DNA of 64,000 bases. It comes from Epithemia pelagica. Its lineage: Eukaryota > Bacillariophyta > Bacillariophyceae > Surirellales > Surirellaceae. The stretch's first letter is position 1; the number at the start of each line of letters is the position of its first letter. Below the pieces are notes generated by a model. That model did no database searches and was not told where the DNA came from. It worked only from the letters and a program-made list of their open reading frames with translations. Made by a program: the position numbers and the translations under genes. Of the stretch, positions 17,831-29,400 are shown in pieces. The stretch lies in NCBI GenBank assembly GCA_946965045.2, contig OX337228.1:2728001-2792000 (forward strand), read 5' to 3'.

Positions 17831-18248
17831 GGTGAAGACTCGACTGCACTACCTAGTGGTGTATGTCCAGGTCGCTTATTGTCTGTCAGCTTGACTGTGG
17901 AAGAGGAGGGGGTTGTTCTCCGAGTTGGTTGCTTGGGGGTGGCACTCCACAGCAGCTGACTACTGTATTACTGCGAAGAGATTTCGAGAGTACAGACTCA
18001 CTTGTGAGTAAAAGGAGGATGGCTCACTGCTTGGACACACGCTCGCCCACAGCAAACGCGTACTGATCAGAATCTGGAGTTCTGGCAGCGCGGCGCGATT
18101 CCGGATCCCTCCCTAAACGGGATTGATGGGTGGGGGGCCTATACCCCCCCAGTGTTGGTTAAGTACTTAATTATAATATTTATCAATGAGCAGTTGAGTC
18201 AGGAACGACGAGGATTGCGATGTGAGGAAAAGTGAGGATCAAGTACCG
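17831..18248 (+). repeat. Split direct repeat B1
   Basis: This 418-bp unit runs from GGTGAAGACTCGACTG to AGGATCAAGTACCG and recurs at 18477-18894. It overlaps the first 2 bp of A2, so B1/A2 forms a junction equivalent to a joined circle. It contains a G6-CCTATA-C7 inverted run near 18135. A 67-codon open stretch inside it is non-coding in my view. Confidence 0.92.
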
Positions 18249-18457
18249 CATCGTACCGCCCCCGGTCAAGAAGGGACCGACGGACGAACGCTGATCGAGT
18301 CATCGCACCCAAAGGAGTTCCTGGAAGAAGAGAGTGTGTTGGGACGGTCTTTGTGAAGACTGTCCCAACAAAGTTTCAACAATCATAAATTGTTGGAAAG
18401 AAGATTTGTGAAGGTCATCGTTGGATTTGATCACCCTACGGTTCTTTACATTCTTCT
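18247..18457 (+). repeat. Split direct repeat A2
   Basis: This is the second copy of the 211-bp A repeat with both hairpins conserved (main stem 18339-18368). The last base match to A1 is at 18457. A 19-bp C-rich spacer (18458-18476) with C7, C3 and C3 runs separates it from B2. Confidence 0.92.
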
Positions 18458-18476
18458 TTCGCCCCCCCGCCCGCCC

Positions 18477-18894
18477 GGTGAAGACTCGACTGCACTACCT
18501 AGTGGTGTATGTCCAGGTCGCTTATTGTCTGTCAGCTTGACTGTGGAAGAGGAGGGGGTTGTTCTCCGAGTTGGTTGCTTGGGGGTGGCACTCCACAGCA
18601 GCTGACTACTGTATTACTGCGAAGAGATTTCGAGAGTACAGACTCACTTGTGAGTAAAAGGAGGATGGCTCACTGCTTGGACACACGCTCGCCCACAGCA
18701 AACGCGTACTGATCAGAATCTGGAGTTCTGGCAGCGCGGCGCGATTCCGGATCCCTCCCTAAACGGGATTGATGGGTGGGGGGCCTATACCCCCCCAGTG
18801 TTGGTTAAGTACTTAATTATAATATTTATCAATGAGCAGTTGAGTCAGGAACGACGAGGATTGCGATGTGAGGAAAAGTGAGGATCAAGTACCG
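18477..18894 (+). repeat. Split direct repeat B2, right end of the element
   Basis: This is the second copy of the 418-bp B repeat, ending AAGTACCG before the unrelated flank AGCTGGCC. By eye it is identical to B1, which argues for recent insertion. Confidence 0.92.
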
Positions 18895-19096
18895 AGCTGG
18901 CCTCTCTCTTGAAAGTTGCATACTGCATGCCGACTGGTTTGCGCAATTTAATGGCTTCAAGCACTAATGCCCTTTCCCTGACAATGATTGCCCTCCCAAC
19001 CCGCGGATCAAACCCACTTCAACAAAACTTGGTTCACCGCTCACCGCTCCCTCACAAAAATCGAACTTTCAGAGTAGTCCAAAACAAATCTCGAAA

Positions 19097-20376
19097 ATGG
19101 AAACTGTGCATCTCACGATGAAATCTCTCTCCGTATCTGCGGTCCATATCTTGCATGAGAAACCAAATTTTAACAACGTCTTTTCCGTCATCATGGCAGC
19201 AGCTCTGTTTTGGGCTGTGTTTATTGGTGTATTTTCCCCGCTTCTCCGCCGGATCGTTCGTGACAAGCCCTGGTTCGTTGCGGCAGCAGAACGAGATTAT
19301 CGTGTGCAAGCTAAGAAAATGCATGAACAACTTGGTGTCCCTAAGACTTTGGATGAATACATTGCTCATTATTATCAAATGTGGCCATGGTTTCAACTCG
19401 TTGCCACCCAACATTTTGTGGGAGGCTTGCTCTGTGTACCCGCGGTCTTTCACGTTGGCGGTCTCGACCCTGTTGTGTCGTCCAACCTTGCCTGCCTGGC
19501 AATATTGAGCGAAGTTGGATGGGAAGTAGAAGATACAATTGGATGGATGTACCAGAGATACTTCACAAAGGATGGTTACCAGACAGTCCCCTTTGTCTTT
19601 GTCGTTTTTCTTGTTTTCCATCACAGCTTGGCGTCTTTCATCGGAGTGCCAATGGTCCTGTATTTTGGAGAGTCCTCTGTCTTGCACTGGCTCTGCTTCG
19701 ATTTACAGTTAGCTGCAGGTGTTGGAGTGGCCATTGGAGAATATACAAAAACACTCGATGTGTCCAAGCCCTCCCAACTGCTTCAGTTTCAGGTACTTTC
19801 ATTCACAGCACTTGTCATCATGGTGTGGACGCGAGGAATCCATTACTTCTATCTTGCTTTTGGAATTGTTCAAATGCTCTACACCGACAAACAATGGCTA
19901 ATGATGGCAGCTGCAGTTGTTATCGGACTAAGCTTCACTGTTTTTAGTTGGGTAAGTGACCTTGTTTCAAGCTTTGTCCATTTTCTTGTAATAAATTTTA
20001 CTGACCATCAATGATCCCTCTTTCCCCAAAGGTCATCTGCATTGTGCCTTATTACCGACGATTCGTCAAGTTTATCAACGCATCGGCTCGTCACCAATCA
20101 CTTGATGATGATGTTGGTGTTGTCGAACGCCGGCAGTCTATGCTAAACTTGGAAGCAGCGGCCGCCGAACTGGCTAATTTTCAAGATGATGTGTTGACCG
20201 AAGGCTTGTCCGGAGCATTTGTGACTACTTCAACACCCGCACGAAGAGTCACACTGCCTCCCAATTTTTACAGATCGAAACGTCCTTCTGCCATTCTTGG
20301 AGCCACGTCTTTGTCGGAACTTTCAAGGGCTTTGAATACAGTGCAATCAGAGCGACATTTAATCAAAAGGTCATAG
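19097..20376 (+). CDS. Multi-pass membrane protein, possible TLC-domain family
   Basis: There are two exons, 19097-19951 and 20032-20376, with a GT-AG intron of 80 bp (GTAAGT ... CCCCAAAG); the joined product is 399 residues. About seven hydrophobic segments fill residues 25-300. The block VFHHSLASFIGVPM near 177-190, followed by membrane segments and a WTRGIHYFYLAFG segment, resembles the TLC (TRAM/LAG1/CLN8) fold, but the match is loose. The soluble C-terminus of about 100 residues has no recognised domain. The start ATG has A at -3. It lies 202 bp right of the retroelement and is convergent with the dehydratase gene. Function is not assigned. Confidence 0.75.
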
Positions 20377-20510
20377 AACCTGGAGCTCTTCAAGCGAACA
20401 ATAGATGCATGGTTGATTTCTCAATTCCGTGCCTAGAAATAGATGTTTTAACTTGATCATTTAAAATACAGATACTCCTCGTTGAGCTCTAAGGCAAAAG
20501 AAAGAGTCAC

Positions 20511-21716
20511 TCATTTTTTCATATCGGAGAGTTTCTGTACGAGTGGTTCATCGTTTTCTTCCTTGCCCGTGTTCAACATACGAGGATGAGCTACGAGAGC
20601 GGAATCAATGTTTCCGTAACGGTACGTGTACTTTTTGTACCATTCCACTGTGGTTGAAAGGCCTTCTTCCCATGACCATTCTTCTTTCCATCCCAATTCA
20701 TGAAGCTTTGAGGAGTTGATAGTGTAACGCAAATCATTGAACTTACGGTCCGGCACATACGTAATCCATTTTTCTTCTTCTTTCTCACGTCCGAATTTAC
20801 GAAGCAGCGAGCGTGCAACTTCAATGTTGGGAACTTCATTTTTACCACCAATGTTGTAAACATGTCCAGGGGTACCCTTGTGAAGAATAACGTCAAATGC
20901 CGATGCCACGTCCTTCACATACAAAAAATTCCGAGTATTGGACCCGTCACCGTGAATGGTCAAGGGGATCTGCTTGAGTAACTGATTGGTGAACTTTGGA
21001 ATGAGCTTTTCTGGGAATTGATGGGGTCCGTAAACATTGTTGCCGCGGGTGATTAAGCAAGGCAATTTAAAGGAACGGAAGTAGGACTTGACCAAAAACT
21101 CGGCACCTGCCTTGGTCGCCGCATAAGGATTGGTGGGTTCCAATACATGTTCCTCCGACATTGGGTCGGTTTCAAAGTCCTCGCCCTCTCCGTAAACTTC
21201 ATCCGTCGAGACATGAATGAATCGGCGAATCGATGGACAGCATTTGGCGGACTCTAGCAACACATGCGTGCCATAAATATTGGTTTGCGTGAATGCAAAT
21301 GAATTTCCAAACGAGTTGTCGACATGAGTCTGGGCGGCGAAATGCATAATAGTGTCAATCTTTTCCTCGCGGAGCACATAAGAGACGAGATCTGGAGAGG
21401 CAATGTCACCCTTTACGAACTTGAAATTGGGCCGATCAAAGAGTTCTTCGAGATTTGCTAGGCAGGCACAATAATCCAACTTATCGTACACCACAATATT
21501 GTAGTTCGGATACTTTTGACATAGAAGGATGGCCACATGAGATGCAATGAAACCTGGATTTGAGACGTGTAACACGGTGTGAGATACGAATGTCATTGAT
21601 GTAGGCAAGCGGTGCATCAGAAAACATTACAACCATCCGACCAACTCACCCGCTCCTCCCGTCACAAGAATATTCTTGGGCTCGTAGGGATCGCCATTGG
21701 ATGAAGCTTCTGCCAT
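20511..21716 (-). CDS. TGDS: dTDP-glucose 4,6-dehydratase (RmlB/TGDS-like)
   Basis: There are two exons, complement of 20511-21553 and 21650-21716, with a 96-bp GT-AG intron; the product is 369 residues. The intron splits the dinucleotide-binding motif, and splicing restores ILVTGGAGFIASH (residues 16-28). Further short-chain dehydratase signatures are DIASPDLV, AAQTHVDNSF, STDEVYGEG (Thr/Asp/Glu of the dehydratase triad), and PYAATKAG with the YxxxK catalytic pair. These enzymes convert NDP-glucose to the 4-keto-6-deoxy sugar, the first step to rhamnose and other deoxyhexoses. No presequence is seen, so it is probably cytosolic. A UDP-glucose substrate (RHM/UER type) is a real alternative. 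Confidence 0.92.
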
Positions 21717-22145
21717 TTTAGGAGTTTCCAATTCAATGTAATAACAACAACGATACTCGAGAAGTGCGCAACAATTGCGCCAAGTCTTCTCGCTTGGCAA
21801 TGACCGTCATGGAAGACTTTGTGGCGACGAACGATCGGGCGAGACTTCCAAAGACGACGCTGGAAGGAGAAGGTGCATACATCAATGAAGATCCGATCCC
21901 CCAAGAAAGGCATGATCGATTTAGAGGTAACGCGTGCACATAATAGAGACTGCCGGGCGTGTACATAGGGACTTGCACGCATGCTTCTCATGCACGCACG
22001 GCGAGAAAAGCCGACGTTCAAAATTGGGTGTAAAGCCCGCACCCGCACCGGACCGGGTGCAAGTTTGACCCCCAAAAAGGCGAATGAATGAGCAAAAAAT
22101 AAAAAAACAACACAACCAATGATCGTTCTGTGATACCGTCATACG
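21717..22145. promoter_or_regulatory. Shared head-to-head upstream region, TGDS / MRE11
   Basis: These 429 bp hold no gene. A weak hairpin GCACCCG / CGGGTGC lies near 22038-22061, and GCACGCATGC/GCATG-type repeats near 21974-21996. Otherwise nothing is recognised. Confidence 0.4.
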
Positions 22146-24854
22146 ATGCCTCTCTTGGACGATAGTCATGATGGTAATTCTGATCACGAAGAAAGTTCAC
22201 CTTCGTCCTATTTTGATGGACAAGACAAATTAGAGGATGCTGATTCAGACACACTTCGAATTCTATTGTCCACTGATAATCACCTAGGATATGAAGAGAA
22301 CGATGATGTGAGAGGCAAGTCGCATCAACACTGGTAGATGCCGTGACATTCTTTTGTTTAGAAATCTTACGTTGTCTTGATTCCGACACAGGATTGGATT
22401 CGTTCGTTGCATTCGAAGAAGTGTTGTACCTTGCCAGACGATATCGATGCGACATGGTGCTGTTGGCGGGAGATTTGTTTCATGAGAATCGTCCAAGTCG
22501 CCGAACACTTTACAAGACCATGGATATCTTACGTCGTTATACAATGGGTGATAATCCGGTTCAAGTTCAAATTTTGGGCAATCCGCAACCTATCAACTAC
22601 TTGAACCCCCATGTACGTTTTTGTCCCTTTCTCTCTTGCTTGCATGAAAATCTGTCTTGTTTCTCACTTGCTGGTATTTTTGACAGGTGTCAGTGGACTT
22701 ACCAATCTTTGGGATTCATGGCAACCACGATGATCCGAGTGAGTGTACTTGCAAAGCGGCGTTTCGGTTCCAATGACTACCTAATCCTAACTTTGGCGTA
22801 CGTGAATCACAGCTCGTGACGGCGGTGACTTATTAGCAGCGATGGATCTGTTGCACGTAAATTTATTGGTCAACTATTTTGGGCGACAAACGGAAGTATC
22901 ACAGGTACAAATCCCTCCCGTTCTTTTACAAAAAGGTTCCAGTCGCGTGGCCTTGTACGGTTTGGGAGCAATGCGGGAGGAACGTCTTCATCGCATGTGG
23001 CGCGAAGGAAAAGTATCTTTTCTACGTCCAGAACATGAAAATGGAAAGAGAACAGAAGAGGACGACGAAGAGGACGACGATAATCAAGAGGACGAAGATG
23101 AATTCTTTAACATTTTCGCCTTGCATCAAAACCGTGACGTAGGACGCGGTAGCAAGAACTGTGTTCAAGAATCCATGATCCCGGAATGGATGGATGTTGT
23201 TGTATGGGGACACGAGCATGAATGCCTCATTGACTTTACAGAATCAGTCCTAGGTACATTTCGAATTACACAACCTGGGTCGTCGGTGGCAACAAGTTTA
23301 GTCGCTGGCGAAGCTGTTACCAAGAAAATTGGCATCATGGACGTTCGAGGCAAAAACTTCCGTCTCCATACTGTGCCTTTAACACAAATCCGGTCATTTG
23401 TTACCAATGAAGTTGTCTTGTCGCAGCACAGGTCACGTCTTGATCCCGAAGACAATCGGATTGACATAAAAATCACGAGAGCTTTGGAAGAAGAAGTTCG
23501 ATTAATGATATTAAATGCGCAAGAGAAACAAGAGTCGATAAAGCAAGAAGCTGGCGCAGCAGGCAGCAACGTACCACAACTGATCGCCCAACAACAGGGC
23601 AAGGGGACGGGCACCCATCCATATCTCCGCTACACATTGGTACATCCAGAAAAGGTTCTTGTTCGAATTCGCGTAGAACATACAGGCTTTTCCACCCTGA
23701 ATAACCAACGCTTTGGCGCCAAATTTGTGGACGAGATTGCCAATAGCGACAATATTCTCCTTTTTCATCGCAGAAAGTCGGCGAGAGATCCTTCAGCTTC
23801 GAATGCCTCTGCTGGGGTGAAAGCAGCACGTGTGAAGATGAAGCAAATGGAACCTGAAGATTTGGAAGGCACGCATATGGAAGATTTAGTGAGAGATTTT
23901 TTGGAACTGCCCAACCAGTATGTTGCTCCAGGGTTGCGAAATGAAATTTATGTTTATTGGTGCTCAACCACATGTTTTCTTTTTCCTTACAGAAAGCTGA
24001 CAATTCTAGAAGAGAAGACACTCTCAGAAGCTATGGAGGCGTTTGTCGATAAGAATACCACACAATCTATACCCGATTCCACCCATGCACAATTGCGGCA
24101 CAAGCAAAAGACTTTAATCAAGAACAGAGACGTGAATCGAGGGTCTGAAGTTCGACAGGCGGTCGAGGAATCACAGCTAGACAACAAACGATCGTCGAGA
24201 TCCGGAGGCAGTGATGACGATGTCGCAGATGACGAGCCGTCCGGAGAAGTGGAGGAAGTTGGGGTTGATCGCAGCAAAAAGACTGGGACGAAGAAAGGAA
24301 GGACTGCGGATGACGATGAATCGGATAACGAAGACCGTATGAGTGTTTCGCCAGCGAAACGGAAACGAACTGGGACGAGTCGGACGACCTTATCGCAACG
24401 CCAACGCAATTCACTGGATGAGGACAGCGACGATGACCAAATATCTGCCAGTAAATCCCGTCCGGTAGGACGCTCAACATCGCGCCGTGCTGTTTCAAAA
24501 AAGAATTACCAAGTTGGACACAGTGATGACGAGGAGAATGTGGATGATGATGATGTCGTTGAAGTCGCTCAACCTAAGAAAAAATCAACTCGCGCTGTTC
24601 CAAAAAAGAAGTACAAAGTCGGAGATAGTGATGACGATGGTGTAGAAGTCGTTCAACCAAAGAAAAAATCAACTCGGGCTACTGCAAAGTCCACGAGACA
24701 ACGAGCGGCAGCATCTTCAAGCACACGGAAGCGATCTAGTAAAAAGACTTCCTATATGGAGAGCGAGGATGAGGACGACTTTAGTAGAGGAGGTTCATCA
24801 GGTGCATTCCTCGATGAAGATTGGGGCTCTGCTGCGACGAGGAGCCAACTTTGA
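22146..24854 (+). CDS. MRE11: MRE11 double-strand-break repair nuclease
   Basis: I infer five exons: 22146-22314, 22392-22612, 22687-22738, 22813-23917 and 23993-24854, giving 802 residues. Phosphodiesterase motifs appear in order: STDNHLGY (I), LLAGDLFHENRPSRRT (II), GIHGNHDDPT (III), HALHQN-type NIFALHQNR, then VVWGHEHEC. QPGSSVATSL closes the core, and the DNA-binding/capping region follows (RIRVEH..). MRE11 with RAD50 and NBS1 resects DNA ends and activates checkpoint signalling. The first intron uses GC-AG (AG|GCAAGT); splicing it yields VRGLDSFVAFEE, matching the family. The last intron is 75 bp with no stop, so it is easily missed. The C-terminal 270 residues are acidic/basic and contain a tandem repeat (24478-24690). 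Confidence 0.93.
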
Positions 24855-24949
24855 GTATCCTCGCCTTACTAGAGGGACGGAGAAATGCAAAGTAGGATGA
24901 ATACTTTCCAATCCCTTCACATTTTTTCCGAAACCTTCTTAACCCCACT

Positions 24950-26176
24950 TTATTCTCCGTCTGGCTCTGAATCATCGTCTTCATCCAGTCCCATTGAATG
25001 CATCAAATTCATCAAAACAACTGCAGCATCTCCAGCCCTTTGACGTCTTTCTTCATCAGTCATTTTGCCTGATCGCGACATTTCCCTTATACTGGCGGCT
25101 TGTTTCAAGGCTCCATCAAGTTGATCCATTCTTCGTTCTTGATCACGTTCTTTCGCAATTTTTTCTCGATCACACGCGTCGTCAGTAGTGGAGAGCAATC
25201 TGTCGTCGTCTTCTGCTTCACTGTCTTGTAACAGAGCTTGTCGGGCTTGTTCCAACCTCGCTTCATCAGATATTTCAGCAGCTTTCTCCATTTCCTTCTC
25301 TTCCGAATCACCGTTGTTCAGTGATGGATCCAATGACTTTGCGAGAAGAGACGGATCCGGTGGAAGGTAATTGTTTTCTTCATTGGTCTTGCCATCCTCG
25401 TCATCTGCTATTCGTTGCTGTTGTGCAGTTTCTTGGTAGGACTGCTTCAACTGCTGGGTCTTTGACTTTTCCATGACTGCAGATGACCAGACAGTGCCAG
25501 CGATAGCCTCCACAATCCGAGCAAATCCCTCCTTGTCTCGTTCATCGTGCCCTTTCGCAAGACCCTGTGGACTAAGGTCAGCTTCTACATACTCATAACC
25601 ACGATCTAGGCACCATAGGATCCGCCTCGAATATTCCTCCTCGTACTCTCTTCCTCGCAATTCTGACGCATCCATGGGTCCCATGGAGACGCCTACACAT
25701 AGTCTCAGAAGATCACCTCCACCATTTTCAACAGCACGATCGTGCACAGAATTTAATGAATCGAAAGATGCAGCCAGAGACATGGGAAGGTCCGGATTCG
25801 AACGTGCAGCATCAAACGCCAGTACAATTCCATCTTCTTTGTGAAATAATCCATCCGTGACTTCTAGTCCGGCGGCATTGTCCCCTTCTGCGATCGGATT
25901 GTCGACTGATTGGAAGATGAGTTGGGCTTTAAAGTAGCGATTCGCCACTTGAAAGCGCCCTCCTGTTGTTTCAGAGAGCGTTCCTTGTTGATCTCCTTGC
26001 TCGTTGCCCCCTTGGGCAGCACTTTCGTCGACATCAGTTTCAATTGCCACTAAAAGCTCTTGATGTTTCCTATGAAAATGATCAAGCACAGCGTTTTTCA
26101 ATATGGTGGCCGAAACATTCTCGTGGGTTGGACCAAAGCGAAGAACCGAAAGATATGCCGTGGGAGAAGAGCCCAT
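24950..26176 (-). CDS. AAGAB: Alpha/gamma-adaptin-binding protein p34 (AAGAB/Irc6-like)
   Basis: The 408-residue intronless protein has an N-terminal Rab-like region (about 1-230) ending in LWCLDRGYEYVEADL and RIVEAIAGTVWSSAVME, both typical of AAGAB. The C-terminal helix pair (about 345-405), LDGALKQAASIREMSRSG...DEERRQRAGDAAVVLMNLM, matches the AAGAB C-terminal domain. A disordered acidic linker with many Glu and Asp lies between. In animals AAGAB is a chaperone that builds AP-1 and AP-2 adaptor complexes. A role in clathrin adaptor assembly is inferred from family knowledge. It is convergent with MRE11 (95 bp between stops) and divergent from the phosphatase gene. Confidence 0.85.
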   Translation of the reverse strand: MGSSPTAYLSVLRFGPTHENVSATILKNAVLDHFHRKHQELLVAIETDVDESAAQGGNEQGDQQGTLSETTGGRFQVANRYFKAQLIFQSVDNPIAEGDNAAGLEVTDGLFHKEDGIVLAFDAARSNPDLPMSLAASFDSLNSVHDRAVENGGGDLLRLCVGVSMGPMDASELRGREYEEEYSRRILWCLDRGYEYVEADLSPQGLAKGHDERDKEGFARIVEAIAGTVWSSAVMEKSKTQQLKQSYQETAQQQRIADDEDGKTNEENNYLPPDPSLLAKSLDPSLNNGDSEEKEMEKAAEISDEARLEQARQALLQDSEAEDDDRLLSTTDDACDREKIAKERDQERRMDQLDGALKQAASIREMSRSGKMTDEERRQRAGDAAVVLMNLMHSMGLDEDDDSEPDGE

Positions 26177-26448
26177 GGTCGTTCAAGTAAAAAGACAAGA
26201 AAAAGAGGAGTGGCAAAATTAAAAGCATTTTTGATTTTTTCTGGTAGTTTTTAAGCGACTCACGTGAGACGGACAATGCTATCCATCCCTGCCACCGCTC
26301 ATCTCCCAAGGGTTACTCCTAGATTTTATGGATTGCATCATCCCGACACCACAGTCAGTGTTGCATACTTCTGCTTCGTCTTGTGCCATTGTGTCTCCGT
26401 CATCTTTGAGGCCTACCCTCTTTCATTTATAACCACTGAAGCATACAG

Positions 26449-29400
26449 ATGCCATGGAAATGGCTTGGAGACTCACCTATCGCGCGAGAAATAAAAATGA
26501 GCAATGGTGGCGACAACCACGACCAAATCGCTCTGCTTCGACCACAAACAATACCACTGCATATTACTACCCATGAGCGTACGAGTTGGAGGTACATTCT
26601 TTTCTTGTTTGGCTTACTTTTTGTTGCAACTGTATCTTTCAATATACCTGTGATAGAACCTAGGGCATCAGTCCGACCATTGATTTCCTCCACTCTTTCG
26701 AAGACCTCCGCCACCTCCTTTACAGAAACAAGTCAAAGAATACGATTTTCCCTGTCGATGTTGCCGGATGGCCGAAGCTTCGATTCGGATGTAAACCGAC
26801 ACTTAGTATCCTTTTCAGATGATTCATTTGCTGATGGAGCAACCAGCAACGGAAACGAGGAAGGCGAGGACAACTTGCTGTCGCCGTCACCAGAGAAATC
26901 AGGTGCACCTCAGTCAACGTCCCCGCCCTATGAGTCTCTCGCAGACAACGTCAACGACGATCGAAAATCGTCTATGAACACAACAGCGATGAGGAATACG
27001 CCGATCATAAGTGGCCGTTCTTCTGGAGGGGCAGGCGGCTCTCGTTTTGCGGAGTCGACTTTGCTTCCTCCTCCACCAACATCTGGTCAGAACTCTAGCT
27101 CAACGACTGGTTTCAAACGAGTCCACATGAGACGAGGAAAGGATAACAGTCGGCATTACTATCAATTACGAAAGCCCTCTTCCTCGACCGTCGATGCGTC
27201 GAGCAGGGCCTCGTGGAGACCGTCGAACAAACGACCTCCCGTATCTCGTCTACGGACTGGCAAACAACATTCCATACCCCAAGCACCAGGGCGTCAACGC
27301 TTGAAGAACAACAGCCTGCGAAACTCGAACTCGTCGACTTCCTATTCATCGCTTTTACCGCCACCGTTGTCAAAATCAATGTGGACCGCTACAGACGATG
27401 GTGATAGCCCTCCCTCACCTGGTCTGTCGTCATGGGAAGATTTTTTGGGAACGGTTTCTTTAAGCGGAAACGTTCCATCCAGCTCATCGGAGTCCAGCAA
27501 CGTAACTAATCCTCCAAATGTTTCCTCACTTAATGCGACGGAAGGTGGTGATAACGATCCAAACCCAGGAGAGGATGAACAAAACCAAAACCCGGACGAA
27601 ACGGGTACACCAGGAGCTAAGGTACAACAACAATTGCCCGCATTTGGTGATCTCTTCCCTCCGTCTCTTGCGACGTCTCCCCCTAAAACTACTTCTCGCG
27701 TGTTCCAGCGGAGTCCGTTTTCTGTGTCGAGAGACGGCGGCTCTACATCGTCAGGGCCACTGGAAGGTGTACTACCAGTTTCCGATCTTTTCTATCACGT
27801 CGATGTTAACTTTGATTCGAGCGATCCATCTTCGGTGAACGGCGGACTCCAAAACTCCATGAATGGAAAAATTCACTCAGAGGAAGCCCTTTCCCCGCCG
27901 CAACCCAGTAAGGAGCAGCTCGAAATGATCAAAAAGGCTGGCAAAAGAAAGGAAACGGGAAGGAAGATGGTCCGTAGGGGCATGGAAATGTTGGTCGGTG
28001 GGGTCCCAATAAGCGCAGATCCACCACAGCGAGCATTAGAAATATATTACGAACATGACAAAGAGAATGGCGAGGAAAACTGGGCCTCTGCGATTTGTAC
28101 AAATACAGATGAATATGGTCCACTCCTTTGTCGTACCGAAGTAGACGCGGTTCCTTTGGTTGAGAGAGGACTTTTCTGTGAGTTCTTTGCGAATTACTCG
28201 ATCAAGTGGGAGATATGCCCTGATTACTTGAAGAGTATTGTGAAGAACTACGTAAATGAGCAGTCAATAGATGGGGAGATGGACAGGTTTGCCATATCTG
28301 AATCCCGCGATGGAACTCAGAATACTTCGTTTGCTGAAGTCGAAACCGAAAGTGATGATGAGGACGACGACCCATTTCTTCAGGACCATGTCCCAACGCA
28401 TGATGAAGAAGATGAGGAAGATGGAATGCTGTTGATACTTGTTCGCCCGCAGAGGGAAGGGGGTATGGCGATATCGACAGAAAGCGATACCGATGCAAAC
28501 CTAAGAAATTCAACCGATGAAGTAGCCTACGAGTTTCATATCGGAAAGGTCGAAATCGGAATCAACGTTTCTATTGAGCTGCTAAACTCAACTAATGCAG
28601 ATCGAAAAGACATCATGAAGTCAGTGCTGACGAATGGATTGATTTCGGCATTGGGAGACCAACTTATGGGAATGATTCCACGGATATCTCGGTTCGCCAT
28701 GTTTGGTCTGGATAACGGATCAACAAGAGTAGCAGCTGATTTTGTTGTTCGATGCACTGTGCAAGCAGGAATCCCCGATGAAGAAATTCTTCAAAGGGCA
28801 AAGCAACTGGCAGCCGCGTTTGCAATGTCTGCTGAAGGTGATATAGCTCTGGAAGCTTCCCATGCTTCACGGCTAGAATCTAGATGGTCACCTGAAATCA
28901 GGGAGCTTGTTGCTGAGGAATTTTTGGTGGATGACAATGACGATGAAGAGGAGGCGGGAACGTGTAGCCAGGATAGGGCGATGAACTGGACTCTGACTAG
29001 ATCTTCGCAAGTGGATACCCCGTCGAATGACGAGCAGGAGGACAACGCTGTTACCACACGCGAGTTCATCGAAGAGCCTGTTCCTTCTGCTTCCTCTTCT
29101 CGAGAGAGCGTGTTGTCAGTTCCCAGCGAAAGCATTCTTCTTCCTTCGAGTCGTGAAGAGCTGATCCTGTCAACCTCTACTTATGCAAATTATTCAGCGG
29201 ACAACGCTTTGTTTGCTCCGTACAAGGGAGAGCTGGGACTGCGTTTGGTGGATGCTGTTGTTCAGAGATATAAGGAGAGACATCCCCGCGTTATCGCCAT
29301 TGGTGACGTTCACGGCTGCATTGATGAGTTAAAAGATTTGCTTCGTCAATGTGACTACAGTCCTGGGGATCTTGTTGTCTTTTTAGGAGACCTCGTTTGC

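Larger units (their letters stand above)
9949..18894 (+). mobile_element. Tyrosine-recombinase (DIRS/PAT/Ngaro-type) retrotransposon with split direct repeats
   Basis: The 8946-bp element has the order A1 (9949-10159), ORF1-3, B1 (17831-18248), A2 (18247-18457), B2 (18477-18894). A is 211 bp and B 418 bp, and by eye both pairs are identical. Split direct repeats A1-B1-A2-B2 are characteristic of PAT/Ngaro/Kangaroo-type elements, which integrate through a circular intermediate with a tyrosine recombinase and leave no target-site duplication. None is seen here. ORF2 carries reverse transcriptase and RNase H; ORF3 carries the recombinase. No DDE integrase or protease is apparent. Intact long ORFs and matching repeats indicate a recent, possibly autonomous copy. 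It separates ZUP1 from the TLC-like gene. Confidence 0.92.

Noticed and set aside
17863-18712. Two identical 67-codon frames and one 71-codon frame within the B1, A2 and B2 repeats
   Set aside because: They arise because the repeat is duplicated; they have no domain and no coding bias, and one simply crosses the A2/B2 junction.
9949-18894. LTR retrotransposon
   Set aside because: The repeats are split (A1...B1-A2-B2) rather than one identical unit at each end, there is no TG...CA terminus or target duplication, and a tyrosine recombinase replaces the DDE integrase.
23918-23992. Continuous coding through the last MRE11 intron
   Set aside because: The segment is 75 bp and open, but it has GTATGT...TACAG borders and encodes residues unlike MRE11; removing it joins LPNQ to KLTILEEK as the family expects.
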